Source: Mobilicoccus sp032100225 (GTDB lineage: Bacteria > Actinomycetota > Actinomycetes > Actinomycetales > Dermatophilaceae). Taken from it: DNA of 58,494 nt. Where the stretch lies: the NCBI GenBank assembly GCA_032100225.1, contig DAMDJY010000002.1, forward strand, positions 1 through 58,494. The letters run 5' to 3'. The notes beneath the pieces were generated by a model. That model was not told the DNA's origin. It worked only from the letters and a program-made list of their open reading frames with translations, and did not search any database. A program made the translations under genes and the position numbers. Shown piece after piece: positions 8,929-18,164 of the stretch (its first letter is position 1; every line of letters starts with the position of its first letter).

Positions 8929-10249
8929 GTGGGTGTTGCGGCCGCCAGCATTGCCCCGCCGGCGACTCGAGGGTGGGACGATGCGCACGCGCCACAGACC
9001 CCTAGCGATGTCAATCACCACAACGCGGTCCCCGATCAGGCAGGCGCCCAGCGGCGGATCGTGAGGACCTTGACCACCGCGCAGGTGTTCTCCTCCCTGG
9101 GCAACGGGTCGACGCTCGCGTTGGGGTCGGTGCTGGCCGTCGAGCTGTCCGGCAACGAGGCGTGGGCCGGGGCTGCCACGACGATGCTCGGACTCGGGGC
9201 CGCGTTCAGCGCCGTCCCCCTGGCCAGGCTCGCGATGGCGCGCGGACGTCGCATCGCCCTCGGAACGGGCCTGGTCGTGGCGATCTGCGGCACCTTCACG
9301 ATGGTCGCGGCCGTCGTCTGGCCCTCGTTCGCGTTGCTCCTCCTGGGATGCCTCCTCGTCGGTGTCGCGACCGCCGTCAACCTGCAGGCCCGCTTCGCCG
9401 CCACCGACCTCGCCGAGCCCGCCCATCGAGGCCGCGACCTGTCGTTCGTCGTCTGGGNNNNNNNNNNCCGCCGCAGGAATGGTCGTCGGTGGTGCAGTGA
9501 TCCTCCTGGCACTGAGGCCAGACCCCCTGCTCACTCGCCGAGCTCTGGACGATGCGGCCCATGCCGAGGCGCGTCGCCAGGCGTCCGACGCGAGCGGGAG
9601 CGTCACCCCGCCCGATCGTCGCGCGACCTCGTGGGCCGCCGGGGCGCGCATCGTCGCTGCGCACCCGTGGTCCCTGGCTGCGCTCACCGCGATGGTCGGT
9701 GCCCACGTGGCGATGGTCGGGGTCATGTCGATGACTCCCCTACATCTGTCGCACCGGATGCACGGCTACCCTGCCGCCGACACGCTGACGATCATCGGCA
9801 TCACGATCTCGCTGCACATCGCCGGCATGTACGCCCTGTCCCCGGTCATGGGAGTGCTCACCGACCGGATGGGTCCTCGACGCGCGACCGCCCTGGGTCT
9901 GCTGGGCATCCTCGTCGCGGTGGCCCTCGCCGGGTTCGGGGCCGCACACGTGCCGATGATCGTCACCGGTCTCATCGTCCTCGGCCTGGGGTGGTCCGCA
10001 GCCACCGTTGCGGGCGCGACCATGCTGACGTCGTCGTTGCCACCCACCCAACGCGTCGAGGCGCAGGGATTCACCGATGCCGTCACCTCCTTGGTCGGCG
10101 CGCTCGGTGCGGCAGCCGCCGGCGTCGTCATGGGCAACCTCGGCTTCGGTGGTGTCGGCGCCCTCTACGGCGTGTTGGCCTCGGCGGCGCTCATCGCTAT
10201 GTGGCTGCTGACCCGCCGCCCTCAGAATGCTGAATTCGGCCGTCGCTGA
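8929..10249 (+). CDS. MFS transporter (interrupted by assembly gap)
   Basis: Major facilitator drug/metabolite-type permease. Before the gap are helices 1-4 (TTAQVFSSLGNGSTLALGSV, TMLGLGAAFSAVPLARLAMA followed by the RGRR loop). After the gap, in another frame, come AAGMVVGGAVILLALR and six more helices with a second cytoplasmic loop TDRMGPRRA. Homologous sequence across this loop normally includes about 25-35 more residues, so the ten N probably hide more than ten bases. The 5' end is uncertain: GTG at 8929 gives a 44-residue soluble leader, GTG at 9061 starts immediately before helix 1; neither has a good ribosome site. Substrate unknown. A weak stem (10303-10311 with 10320-10328) may be its terminator. 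Confidence 0.8.
9458..9467. other. Assembly gap (10 N)
   Basis: Ten N characters inside the MFS transporter. The frame differs on the two sides and a transmembrane segment is missing, so this is a placeholder of unknown true length. Confidence 0.99.
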
Positions 10250-10444
10250 AAGATATTCGCGATGCCACCGGAACGATCGTCTCGCTCGGCCCGCCACCTC
10301 GCCTCTCTGGCACTGTCTCGCCGGAGAGGTTGGGGTCGCGCTAGGGGTGGCCGGGCGCTAGTTTGAGTGGCCGGTAGCCCTGGAGACCCGTGGGGCGATT
10401 CGATGATCGCCCCGACGACGGGCCCACCCCTCCCGGAGGTTCGG

Positions 10445-11494
10445 TTGCCGAGCACGCTCCACACCTCACCTCTGCGTGTGCAGCACATCCCTGCCGGCCA
10501 CCCGTACATCCGATCGATCTGCGGCCCCGACCTGTGCGTCCTGTCTGACCCGCCGCCGCCCGGCGCGCCGCCCGGTCAGTGGTGGCCGCATCCGGCTCTC
10601 GAAGGCGGCTGGATCACCGGCCACGCCGACCAGGTCGATGTCGTCCATCTCCACTTCGGGTACGAACACCGCGACGCCGGCGCCATGACGGAGTGGGTGC
10701 GCGCCCTCGCGGAGTCGCGCATCCCGCTGATCCTCACCGTGCACGACCTCGTCAATCCCCACCTCGGTCCCTCGCCCGAGTACGACGCCCTGCTCGATGT
10801 CGTCGTCCCGGCCGCCGACGCCGTGACAACACTGACCACCGGAGCAGCACGCGAGATCGCCCGTCGCTGGTCGCGCGAGGCGCTCGTCCTCCCTCACCCG
10901 CACGTCGTCCCGGCGCCTTGGCTGGAACGCCCGCGTACGCCGCACAGCGGGTGGGTCGTGAGCGTGCACGCCAAATCGTTGCGCCCGTCCTTCGATGTCG
11001 ACGCGCTCCTCACCGCTGCCGACGCGATGCGCGACCTGCCGGATTCGGTGCTGCGTCTGCACGTCCACGAGGACGTCCTGGACCCGACTCACCCCCGCCA
11101 CGACGCCCGCCTGGCGAATCTGTTGAGCCACAGCCACGTCGACGCGCAGGTCCACGGCCCGCTCGACGACGAGCAGCTCTGGTCCGACCTGCTCGAGACC
11201 GATCTCGCGCTGCTCCCCTACCGCTACGCGACGCACTCCGGCTGGTTGGAGATGTGTCACGACCTCGGCACGGACGTGCTCGCTGCCGATGTCGGGTTCC
11301 TCGCCGAGCAGCGCCCGATCCGCACCTACCGGACCCGCGAGACGTTGCCCGAGGCGATCGCGCAGGCCCAATCGGACCACCTCGCCGGTGTTCGCCCCTT
11401 CCGCCCCTCGGCCACCGTCAGGCTCACCGAGGCGCACGCCGTGCGCGCCGCCCACGCGCAGCTGTATCGCGACGTCGTGGAGGCCCGCCGATGA
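10445..11494 (+). CDS. Glycosyltransferase, GT-B fold (GT4-like), first gene of the glycan operon
   Basis: Predicted cytoplasmic sugar transferase using a nucleotide-sugar donor. Features: an N-terminal Rossmann half with DVVHLHFGYEHRDAG and ILTVHDLVNPHLG, and a C-terminal half with WVVSVHAKSLRP, LRLHVHEDVL and LLPYRYATHSGWLEMCHDLG where GT4 enzymes bind the donor. No signal peptide or membrane helix. The frame is open from GTG 10367 and contains ATG 10403, but a perfect GGAGGT at 10435-10440 stands four bases before TTG 10445, which I take as the start (349 residues). Its stop overlaps the next start by four bases. Acceptor and sugar are unknown. Confidence 0.8.
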   Translation: MPSTLHTSPLRVQHIPAGHPYIRSICGPDLCVLSDPPPPGAPPGQWWPHPALEGGWITGHADQVDVVHLHFGYEHRDAGAMTEWVRALAESRIPLILTVHDLVNPHLGPSPEYDALLDVVVPAADAVTTLTTGAAREIARRWSREALVLPHPHVVPAPWLERPRTPHSGWVVSVHAKSLRPSFDVDALLTAADAMRDLPDSVLRLHVHEDVLDPTHPRHDARLANLLSHSHVDAQVHGPLDDEQLWSDLLETDLALLPYRYATHSGWLEMCHDLGTDVLAADVGFLAEQRPIRTYRTRETLPEAIAQAQSDHLAGVRPFRPSATVRLTEAHAVRAAHAQLYRDVVEARR

Positions 11495-13461
11495 CCCGCC
11501 CGATCGGTTTCTATGTCCACCATCACGGCTCCGGACATGTGACCCGCGCCGTGCAGATCGCCCGTGCGTGCACCAGCCCGGTCGTGGGCTTTTCGACGAT
11601 GCCCGAGCCCTCCGACTGGCCGGGTCGCTGGGTGAACCTGCCCGACGACGCCGCGCCGGTCACCGACGACCAGGACGCGAGCGCGGGCGGCATCCTGCAC
11701 TGGGCCCCGACCGGGGAGCACCCCTACCCGGAGCGCATGCGCCTCCTGGCAGCTGCTCTCACCGAGGCCGACCCCGCGTTGCTGCACGTCGATGTCTCGG
11801 TCGAGGTGACGCTGCTGGCTCGACTGCTGGGCATCCCCGTGACTGTCGCTGCCATGCGCGGTGACCGTGTCGACCTGCCCCACGGACTGGCCTACGACAC
11901 CGCGCGGATCCTCCTCGCGCCCTGGCCGGCAGAACTCCCCGAGCGCACCTGGCCCGAGGACGTTCTGACCAAGACGATCCACGTCGGCGGCATCTCCCGT
12001 TTCGACGGGCAGATCGACGACGTCGGAGTCGCACACGGCCTCGCAGCCACAGCCGCTGTGCTCGGTGCGCGCGACGCAACGGCCCCCGACGTTCCGGCGT
12101 CCGCGGACGAGCGGGAGGTCTTCGTGCTGTGGGGTCGGGGTGGGGGTGACTGGCCGGAGCACGTCTGGGAGGCCGCTCATGCGGCGACTCGACCGCACGG
12201 TTGGCGGTGGCGCCACGGGGCCGAATCCGACGCTGTCTGGGACCACCTGCGCTCCGCGGACGTCGTCATCGCGCACGCCGGGCAGAACGCCGTCGCCGAG
12301 GTCGCGGCTGCCCGCACTCCTGCCATCGTCGTCGCGGTGGAACGGCCGCACGGCGAACAGGTCGCCACGATGAACGCCCTCACCGCGGGTGATCTGGCCG
12401 AGGTCATCGACGCTGCCGACGGAACCGACCTGGGCGAGCTCGACCTCGACTGGGTACGCCTCCTCGACGATGCAATCCGTCGGGACGGGCAGCAGTGGCG
12501 TCGCTGGACCGACGGTCACGGCGCCGCACGGGCCGCCTTCGCGCTCGAGACCGTCGCGGCCGGACGCCTTCCTGCAGTCGGCACGGCCGTCGTCACCCTG
12601 GTACATGGTCGGCACGACCACTTGCGCGGACTGATCGCCGGACTCGCGCGCGGCACCCACCTGCCCGAACGTCTCGTCGTCGTCGCGATGGACGACCCCG
12701 AGGTCGACGCCGTCTGTGAGCGGGCGTGTGCCGGAAGCGGGCTGCGCGTCGATGTCACCCACGTCGACGCTGCGCAGGCCGACGGCCGGCCGGCTCTGCC
12801 GTTGGCCCACGCCCGCAACGTCGGCGCTGCCCGCGCCGGTGAAGTCGGTTGCGCCACGCTCGTGTTCCTCGACGTGGACTGCATCCCCTCCCCCGATCTC
12901 GTGCGCACCTACGCCGAAGCTGTCGGCAGTGGCAGTGCGAGTGGCGAGGCCGGGAGCACCGCCCCCACGATCTGGTCCGGGCCGGTCACGTACCTCCCAC
13001 CGGCGCCCGAGGGCGGCTACGACCCGGCGACCCTGGTCGATCTCGCCGACCCGCATCCGGCTCGCCCAGCCCCGGCAGCCGGTGAGGTGATCCGCGCCGA
13101 GGACGTCCGACTGTTCTGGTCGCTCTCCTTTGCCCTGAGCCTGCGCGACTATCGCCGGGTCGGCGGGTTCTGCGAGGACTACGTGGGCTACGGCGGCGAG
13201 GACACCGACTTCGCCATGCGCCTGGACGCCGCAGACGGCGACCTCATCTGGCTCGGTGGCGCCGACGCCTACCACCAGTACCACCCCACCCAGAAGCCAC
13301 CGACGCAGCACCTGGACGACATCGTGCGCAACGCCAACCTCTTCGCCACCACGTGGGGATGGCACCCGATGGAGGGGTGGCTCGAGGCATTCGCCGAGGC
13401 GGGCATCGCCCGGTACGACGAGCACACGCGACGCTGGATCGCCACGGATGGGGCGTCATGA
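11491..13461 (+). CDS. Fused glycosyltransferase: GT28/MurG-like GT-B domain plus GT2-type GT-A domain
   Basis: A 656-residue two-domain enzyme. Residues 1 to about 355 look like a GT-B transferase: the N-terminal GFYVHHHGSGHVTRAVQIAR (the glycine-rich start seen in MurG/GT28 enzymes), then ADVVIAHAGQNAVAEVAAAR and RPHGEQVATMNA in the donor site. Residues about 365-656 form a GT2-like domain: VVTLVHGRHDHLRGL, a DVD metal motif in LVFLDVDCIPSP, and VGYGGEDTDFAMRLDAADGD, the galactosyltransferase-type C-terminal signature. No stop or frame change separates the two halves. Both ends overlap neighbours by ATGA. Such a protein could add two sugars in sequence; this is inference. Confidence 0.82.
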   Translation: MTRPIGFYVHHHGSGHVTRAVQIARACTSPVVGFSTMPEPSDWPGRWVNLPDDAAPVTDDQDASAGGILHWAPTGEHPYPERMRLLAAALTEADPALLHVDVSVEVTLLARLLGIPVTVAAMRGDRVDLPHGLAYDTARILLAPWPAELPERTWPEDVLTKTIHVGGISRFDGQIDDVGVAHGLAATAAVLGARDATAPDVPASADEREVFVLWGRGGGDWPEHVWEAAHAATRPHGWRWRHGAESDAVWDHLRSADVVIAHAGQNAVAEVAAARTPAIVVAVERPHGEQVATMNALTAGDLAEVIDAADGTDLGELDLDWVRLLDDAIRRDGQQWRRWTDGHGAARAAFALETVAAGRLPAVGTAVVTLVHGRHDHLRGLIAGLARGTHLPERLVVVAMDDPEVDAVCERACAGSGLRVDVTHVDAAQADGRPALPLAHARNVGAARAGEVGCATLVFLDVDCIPSPDLVRTYAEAVGSGSASGEAGSTAPTIWSGPVTYLPPAPEGGYDPATLVDLADPHPARPAPAAGEVIRAEDVRLFWSLSFALSLRDYRRVGGFCEDYVGYGGEDTDFAMRLDAADGDLIWLGGADAYHQYHPTQKPPTQHLDDIVRNANLFATTWGWHPMEGWLEAFAEAGIARYDEHTRRWIATDGAS

Positions 13462-14552
13462 GCGCCGTTCTGCATGTCGTCCCCGGGCCGGAGCAGCACG
13501 GCGTGACCCGCCATGCCCTCGACCTGCTGGCCCGAAACGGCCTGCGCGAGCACAGCTCTCAGCGACTCTTCACCGAGGGTGCGCCCGCTGCCGACGAGGC
13601 GGCGTCGACGCTGGCGCAGCTTCCCGACGCGGATGTGCTGCATCTCCACCTCACCGATCACCTGCTGGCGCCGACCGCCGGAGAGTGCGCCGATCTCGTC
13701 GCCGCACTCATGGACCGACGCACGGTGTCGCTGACCCTTCATGATCTGCCGCAACCGGCCGATGGAACCGGCCGCTACGAGCGACGCCGCGGCGCGTACG
13801 CCACGATGGCAGCTCGGGCCCGAGGCGTCGTCGTCGCGAGCAGGCATGAGCGCGACCTTCTTCTCGCTGCCCTGGATGCGGAAGGTCTGTCCGCTCCGCC
13901 CATCGAGATCATTCCGCTGCCCATCGAGGCGCCTGACGCGCCTCAGGCGACCGGGCTACCCGACTCCTCCGGCCCTACCGACACGGCACGCAACCTCGTC
14001 GTCTTCGGCTACCTCTACCCCGGCAAGGGGCACGCCGCGGCGCTGGAGGCGCTGGCCGATCTCCCCGTGGACGTGGGGCTGCTCGCCGTGGGTCAGGTCT
14101 CCGACGGACACGACGACCTGGTCGACGAGTTGCGCACGCGCGCAGACGAACTCGGACGCAGGTTCACCGTCACGGGCTTCGTCGACGACGCCGAGATCAT
14201 CTCCGTCCTGCAAGCCGCCGCCGTCCCGGTCGCCCCGCATCGGCACATCTCGGCCTCGGGTTCGATCGGCTCGTGGCTCTCGGCGGGTCGACGCCCGCTG
14301 GTTCCGGCCGGTGGATACGTCGACGAGCTCGCGGAGCGCGCTCCCGGTGCGCTGCTGCGGTACGGCCCGGGACTCCCCCACGCCGACCTCGCCGCTGCAG
14401 CCCGCGCTGCCCTCGCGGACCCGTCCCTCACCTGGTTGGGCGGCGACGGCTCCGAACCGATCAATGTCGGACCCGACGGCGACGCGGTCGCAGCTCACCT
14501 CGCCGATGTCCTCGACTCGTGGGCGCGTGATGTGAACGGAGCAACCTCATGA
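13458..14552 (+). CDS. Glycosyltransferase, GT4-like
   Basis: A 364-residue GT-B enzyme starting at the ATG that overlaps the previous stop (MSAVLHVVPGPEQHGVTRHA). The N-terminal half has VLHLHLTDHLLAP and SLTLHDLPQ, and the C-terminal half has LVVFGYLYPGKGHAAALEAL followed by HRHISASGSIGSWLSAGRRP in the donor-binding position. The usual E-x7-E pair is not clear in that position, so activity is less certain than for the last gene of the operon. No membrane segment. The next gene starts four bases before this one ends. Confidence 0.8.
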   Translation: MSAVLHVVPGPEQHGVTRHALDLLARNGLREHSSQRLFTEGAPAADEAASTLAQLPDADVLHLHLTDHLLAPTAGECADLVAALMDRRTVSLTLHDLPQPADGTGRYERRRGAYATMAARARGVVVASRHERDLLLAALDAEGLSAPPIEIIPLPIEAPDAPQATGLPDSSGPTDTARNLVVFGYLYPGKGHAAALEALADLPVDVGLLAVGQVSDGHDDLVDELRTRADELGRRFTVTGFVDDAEIISVLQAAAVPVAPHRHISASGSIGSWLSAGRRPLVPAGGYVDELAERAPGALLRYGPGLPHADLAAAARAALADPSLTWLGGDGSEPINVGPDGDAVAAHLADVLDSWARDVNGATS

Positions 14553-15946
14553 TCGGCGTCGTCGTCGTCCACTACGAGGACCAGGTGGGCCTCGACCGCG
14601 TCCTGAATGCCCTGGAGCATCAAGGCGAGGAGCTGCGGGTCGTCGTCGCCGACGACGGCTCCGCCACGGCTCCGACGCTGGGCGACCGCCCCTACCCCGT
14701 CGACCTCGTGAGCCAGGACGACCTCGGCTTCCGCGCCGCTGCTGCGCGCAACCTCGGTGCCCGAGCACTGCTGCAGCACAGCGACATCGACGTGCTCCTC
14801 TTTCTCGACGGCGACACCATCCCCGCCCCTGGCTACGTGTCGGCATTGGCCGCAGCGACCCGCACCACAGCTACGGGGGCACCACCCGGACGCGCCCTCG
14901 CCGTCGGTCGACGCCGGTACGCCGACCTCACCGGGCTCGACGAGACCGAGGTCGCCGCGTTCGTGGCTGCTGACGAGCCTGACCCGCGCCGGATCCTGCC
15001 CGACCCGACGTGGCTTGAGGACGGTTACGCCGCCACCGCCCACCTCACCGAGGCCGACGACCGCAGCTACCGGTTCGTCATCAGCTCCGTGCTGGCTCTG
15101 ACTCCCGCCCTGCTCACCGAGATCGGCGGATTCGACGAGAGCTTCGTCGGCTACGGCGGCGAGGACTGGGACCTGGGCAACCGGGCCTGGCTCGCCGGAG
15201 CGGACCTGCGGTACGAGCCGCGGGCTCTGGCCTGGCACGACGGACCCGACGCCGCCGGGCGCGACGACGCCTCGCTCGATGCCGACACCGAGCGCGACAC
15301 AGATGGCGATACCGAAAACCCTTGCGGTGTCGATCGATTGCGGATCGATAACCAGATCCGCGAGCGCGACACTGCCGAGACGCTGCGTCTGGCGCGGGTT
15401 ATCACCGAGCCCGGCGCCCGCGACGCGGCTCTGATCTGGGAATATCCGGACGTCGCGATCACGTTTCACGATGAGGGACTCCCGCCTGTCGACGTCCTGC
15501 TGACATGCGCCGATCTCCTCCGGGGCAGCGACGCCCAGATCTGGCTCAGCGACGGCGCGGTGGTGCGCTCCGGGCTCTGGCCCACCTCCGACTCACGGGT
15601 GCATCACGGCCCGATCCCAGACGACGTGCGAGCGCGTGCCCGGTTCCGGGTCCGGGTGAGTGCCCCAGTCCGGCTCACTGTGCCTCTTCGGGCGCTCTGC
15701 GCGCGGGCGCCGATGCAGGTCCCGGGCCTGCTGATCTCCCACTCCCGAGCACTCGCACGAGGTGAGGGCCTGCCGCCTCTGGTCACGGACGACGACGTCC
15801 GCGGCCCCCGGATACCGCCCGATCTCGAAGCCGAGTGGGGGTGGCGCACCGCCGACACCCTGCCCGTCCTCAGCACGACCAGCGACACCTGCCCTGCCAG
15901 GCAGCCCTGCCCAGACGACACGGAAAGAGACCCCGATGAGCGGTGA
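14549..15946 (+). CDS. Glycosyltransferase, GT2 family with extra C-terminal region
   Basis: Residues 1 to about 235 form a GT-A domain: IGVVVVHYEDQVGLDRVL, VVADDGSATAP, a DGD metal motif in LLFLDGDTIPAPGY and FVGYGGEDWDLGNRAWLAG, the same signature as in the C-terminal half of the fused enzyme at 11491. After WHDGPDA comes an Asp-rich linker (around 15270-15330) and an additional domain of about 190 residues that I do not recognise, with WEYPDVAITFHDEGLPP and WLSDGAVVRSGLWP. Length is 465 residues, long for GT2. It overlaps the FkbM gene by 11 bases. Confidence 0.82.
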   Translation: MIGVVVVHYEDQVGLDRVLNALEHQGEELRVVVADDGSATAPTLGDRPYPVDLVSQDDLGFRAAAARNLGARALLQHSDIDVLLFLDGDTIPAPGYVSALAAATRTTATGAPPGRALAVGRRRYADLTGLDETEVAAFVAADEPDPRRILPDPTWLEDGYAATAHLTEADDRSYRFVISSVLALTPALLTEIGGFDESFVGYGGEDWDLGNRAWLAGADLRYEPRALAWHDGPDAAGRDDASLDADTERDTDGDTENPCGVDRLRIDNQIRERDTAETLRLARVITEPGARDAALIWEYPDVAITFHDEGLPPVDVLLTCADLLRGSDAQIWLSDGAVVRSGLWPTSDSRVHHGPIPDDVRARARFRVRVSAPVRLTVPLRALCARAPMQVPGLLISHSRALARGEGLPPLVTDDDVRGPRIPPDLEAEWGWRTADTLPVLSTTSDTCPARQPCPDDTERDPDER

Positions 15947-16910
15947 TGCCCTGACCGAGCACGTCGGTCCCGTCATCAAGGGTGCTGCCCTGCGTGAGAT
16001 TGCCGAGCTCATCGGAGCCACGTCCATCCCGGTGGAAGTCGTCGACATCGGTGCGAGCCCCCTGGTGGGCGAGCCGCCTGCGTACGCGGCCCTCGTCGAG
16101 GCGGGCTTGGCGCGCGTGACGGCATTCGAGCCCGACCCCGAGGCCCTCGCCGCCCTGCGCAAGACGGAGGCCGAGCGAGAGAGCGGCAGTACCGACACCG
16201 CGAACAAGGCCGGAACGACGCGCCACCTCGGTCACGCGGTCGGAGACGGGCAGCGCCACGTCCTGCGTCGGTGTGATGCCGCGGGGTTCTCCTCCCTGCT
16301 CGAACCCGACGCCCGGCAGCTGGCCGTGCTCACTGACTTCCCCCGACTCTCCTCCGTCGTCGAACGCACCGAGGTCGACACGGTCCGCCTCGACGCCGTT
16401 CCCGACCTCGAACGCGCCGACCTCCTGACCCTCGACGTGCAGGGCAGCGAACCGGCCGTCCTCGACGGTGGGCGGAGCGTGCTGGCCTCGGTGTTCGCCG
16501 TGCAGGTGGAGGTCGCGTTCCACCGTCTCTACGAAGGCGGCCCGACTCTGGCCGACGTCGATCGACGCCTGCGCGACGCCGGGCTGGTCCCCCACATGTT
16601 CGTCACGACGCGCACCTGGCCCTTGGCGCCGATCCCGTGGGACGACCCCCTCCAGGCACACTCCCGGCACCTCGTCGAGGCCGACCTGCTCTACGTCGCC
16701 GACCTCACGCGCCTGGCCGACCGGACCGACGCCTCGCTGAGAGCCGCCGCGCTCATCGCCTGCGGCGCGTACGGATCCGTCGGTCTGGCCCTGGCCTGCG
16801 TGACCGAACTCGTCCGCGGCGGCACCCTGCCCGAGGACACCCCCGCCCGAGTCCGCCGCATCGCGTCGGTGGCACTCGGACTCGACCAGACGAACGGAGG
16901 TCACCGGTGA
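15936..16910 (+). CDS. FkbM-family SAM-dependent methyltransferase
   Basis: Predicted O-methyltransferase of 324 residues. The AdoMet site is seen in VEVVDIGASPLVGEPPAY and VTAFEPDPEALAAL, and the family's LTLDVQGSEPAVLDGG motif is at about residue 165. FkbM proteins typically methylate sugar or polyketide hydroxyls, so methylation of the operon's glycan is likely. The ATG at 15936 has GGAAAGAGA upstream inside the end of the GT2 gene. The C-terminal 60 residues (ADRTDASLRAAALIACGAYG onward) are an alpha-helical extension beyond the methyltransferase core. The stop overlaps the next GTG start. Confidence 0.85.
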   Translation: MSGDALTEHVGPVIKGAALREIAELIGATSIPVEVVDIGASPLVGEPPAYAALVEAGLARVTAFEPDPEALAALRKTEAERESGSTDTANKAGTTRHLGHAVGDGQRHVLRRCDAAGFSSLLEPDARQLAVLTDFPRLSSVVERTEVDTVRLDAVPDLERADLLTLDVQGSEPAVLDGGRSVLASVFAVQVEVAFHRLYEGGPTLADVDRRLRDAGLVPHMFVTTRTWPLAPIPWDDPLQAHSRHLVEADLLYVADLTRLADRTDASLRAAALIACGAYGSVGLALACVTELVRGGTLPEDTPARVRRIASVALGLDQTNGGHR

Positions 16911-18061
16911 GGCTGACCGTGATCGGTCCCAACTGGAACCCCCTCGGCGAGCCCTTCGCCGGTGGACAGGAGTCGGTCTCGGCCGGACTCGTCAAGGGCC
17001 TACGCGGGCGCGGGCACCATGTGCGCTTGTACGCCGCTGCCGGCACCCCGACGGATCTCGCCGATGAACTCTTCACCTACGCCGGGCCGCCCGAACTGAG
17101 CCTGACCGCGCGCCTCGACCCGCACCTGCCGGAGCCGCAATTCCTTGCCGATCACCACGCCTTCACGCAGGCGATGACCGATCTGGCCCGCCACCCCGGC
17201 ACCGACCTCATCTTCAATCAGAGCCTGCATCACCTCCCCCTGGCCCTCAGTACCCTGATGCCTGCGCCCGTGCTGACGACGCTGCACACGCCGCCACTGC
17301 CGTGGATGGAGCACGGCGCGTCCCTCGGTGCTCCTTCCAACCGGTACGTCGCGGTGAGTGCCGCGATGGCTCGGATGTGGACGACGCTCCCCAACGTGCA
17401 GGTCGTGCCCAACGGCATCGACGAGCGGACCTTCGTACCCGGCCCGGGCGGCGAGGACCTCATCTGGGTCGGCCGCATCACTCCCGAGAAGGGGCTGCCG
17501 ATCGCCATCGAGGCGGCTCGCGCAGCAGGGCGGCGGCTCTCCGCGATCGGGCCCATCAGCGACCGGGTCCACTTCGAACAGGACGTCGAACCCCTGCTCG
17601 GCAGCGATGTCCGCTACCTCGGCCACCTGCCCCATCACCGCAGCCGCGAGGTCGTGCGGCACAGCGGAGCATGCCTGGTCACGCCGCGGTGGGACGAACC
17701 GTTCGGTCTCGTCGCAGCGGAGGCGATGATGTGCGGCACGCCCGCGATCGTCGTGGCCCGTGGCGGTCTGCCCGAGGTCGTCGGCACACGGGGAGGCATC
17801 GCCGTTCCCGATCCGGGACCGACCGGTGACCTGGCGCTGGCTCTGGCCGCCGCCGTTCCCGCTGCCCTCGCGATGGATCGCGCCGACGTGCGCGCCGACG
17901 CCGTGGCGCGGCTGTCGTTCACGGCCATGCTCGACGCCTACGAGGACCTCATCGTCGAGATGGTGGAACAACAGGCGCAGGGACGCACCCGCCGCTCCCC
18001 ACGGCACGGCAGCACCGCCGTCCTGTTCGGCAGTCCCAGCCTCAGCCTCGACCCACGCTGA
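16907..18061 (+). CDS. Glycosyltransferase family 4, last gene of the glycan operon
   Basis: A classical retaining GT4 of 384 residues from GTG 16907. The N-terminus has IGPNWNPLGEPFAGGQES, and the donor domain has VVPNGIDERTF, DLIWVGRITPEKGLPIAIEA and the E-x7-E motif in PRWDEPFGLVAAEAMMCGTP. The last 40 residues are polar and basic. The start overlaps the FkbM stop and a GGAGG ribosome site precedes it. Transcription of the operon probably ends at the hairpin 18101-18141. This is the best-conserved transferase of the set. Confidence 0.87.
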   Translation: MRLTVIGPNWNPLGEPFAGGQESVSAGLVKGLRGRGHHVRLYAAAGTPTDLADELFTYAGPPELSLTARLDPHLPEPQFLADHHAFTQAMTDLARHPGTDLIFNQSLHHLPLALSTLMPAPVLTTLHTPPLPWMEHGASLGAPSNRYVAVSAAMARMWTTLPNVQVVPNGIDERTFVPGPGGEDLIWVGRITPEKGLPIAIEAARAAGRRLSAIGPISDRVHFEQDVEPLLGSDVRYLGHLPHHRSREVVRHSGACLVTPRWDEPFGLVAAEAMMCGTPAIVVARGGLPEVVGTRGGIAVPDPGPTGDLALALAAAVPAALAMDRADVRADAVARLSFTAMLDAYEDLIVEMVEQQAQGRTRRSPRHGSTAVLFGSPSLSLDPR

Positions 18062-18100
18062 GCGTCAGCACCTCCTGCCACCGCTACGGTCACTGACCAC

Positions 18101-18141
18101 CACTGCCCGGCCTGCTCCTCCAGGGAGCCGGCCGGGCAGTG
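18101..18141. terminator. Bidirectional terminator between the glycan operon and dapB
   Basis: CACTGCCCGGCC (18101-18112) and its exact reverse complement (18130-18141) form a 12-bp stem with a 17-base loop. The genes on either side converge, so the hairpin can serve both. Confidence 0.75.
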
Positions 18142-18164
18142 TCGTTTCGCCGAGTGGCCGCTGC

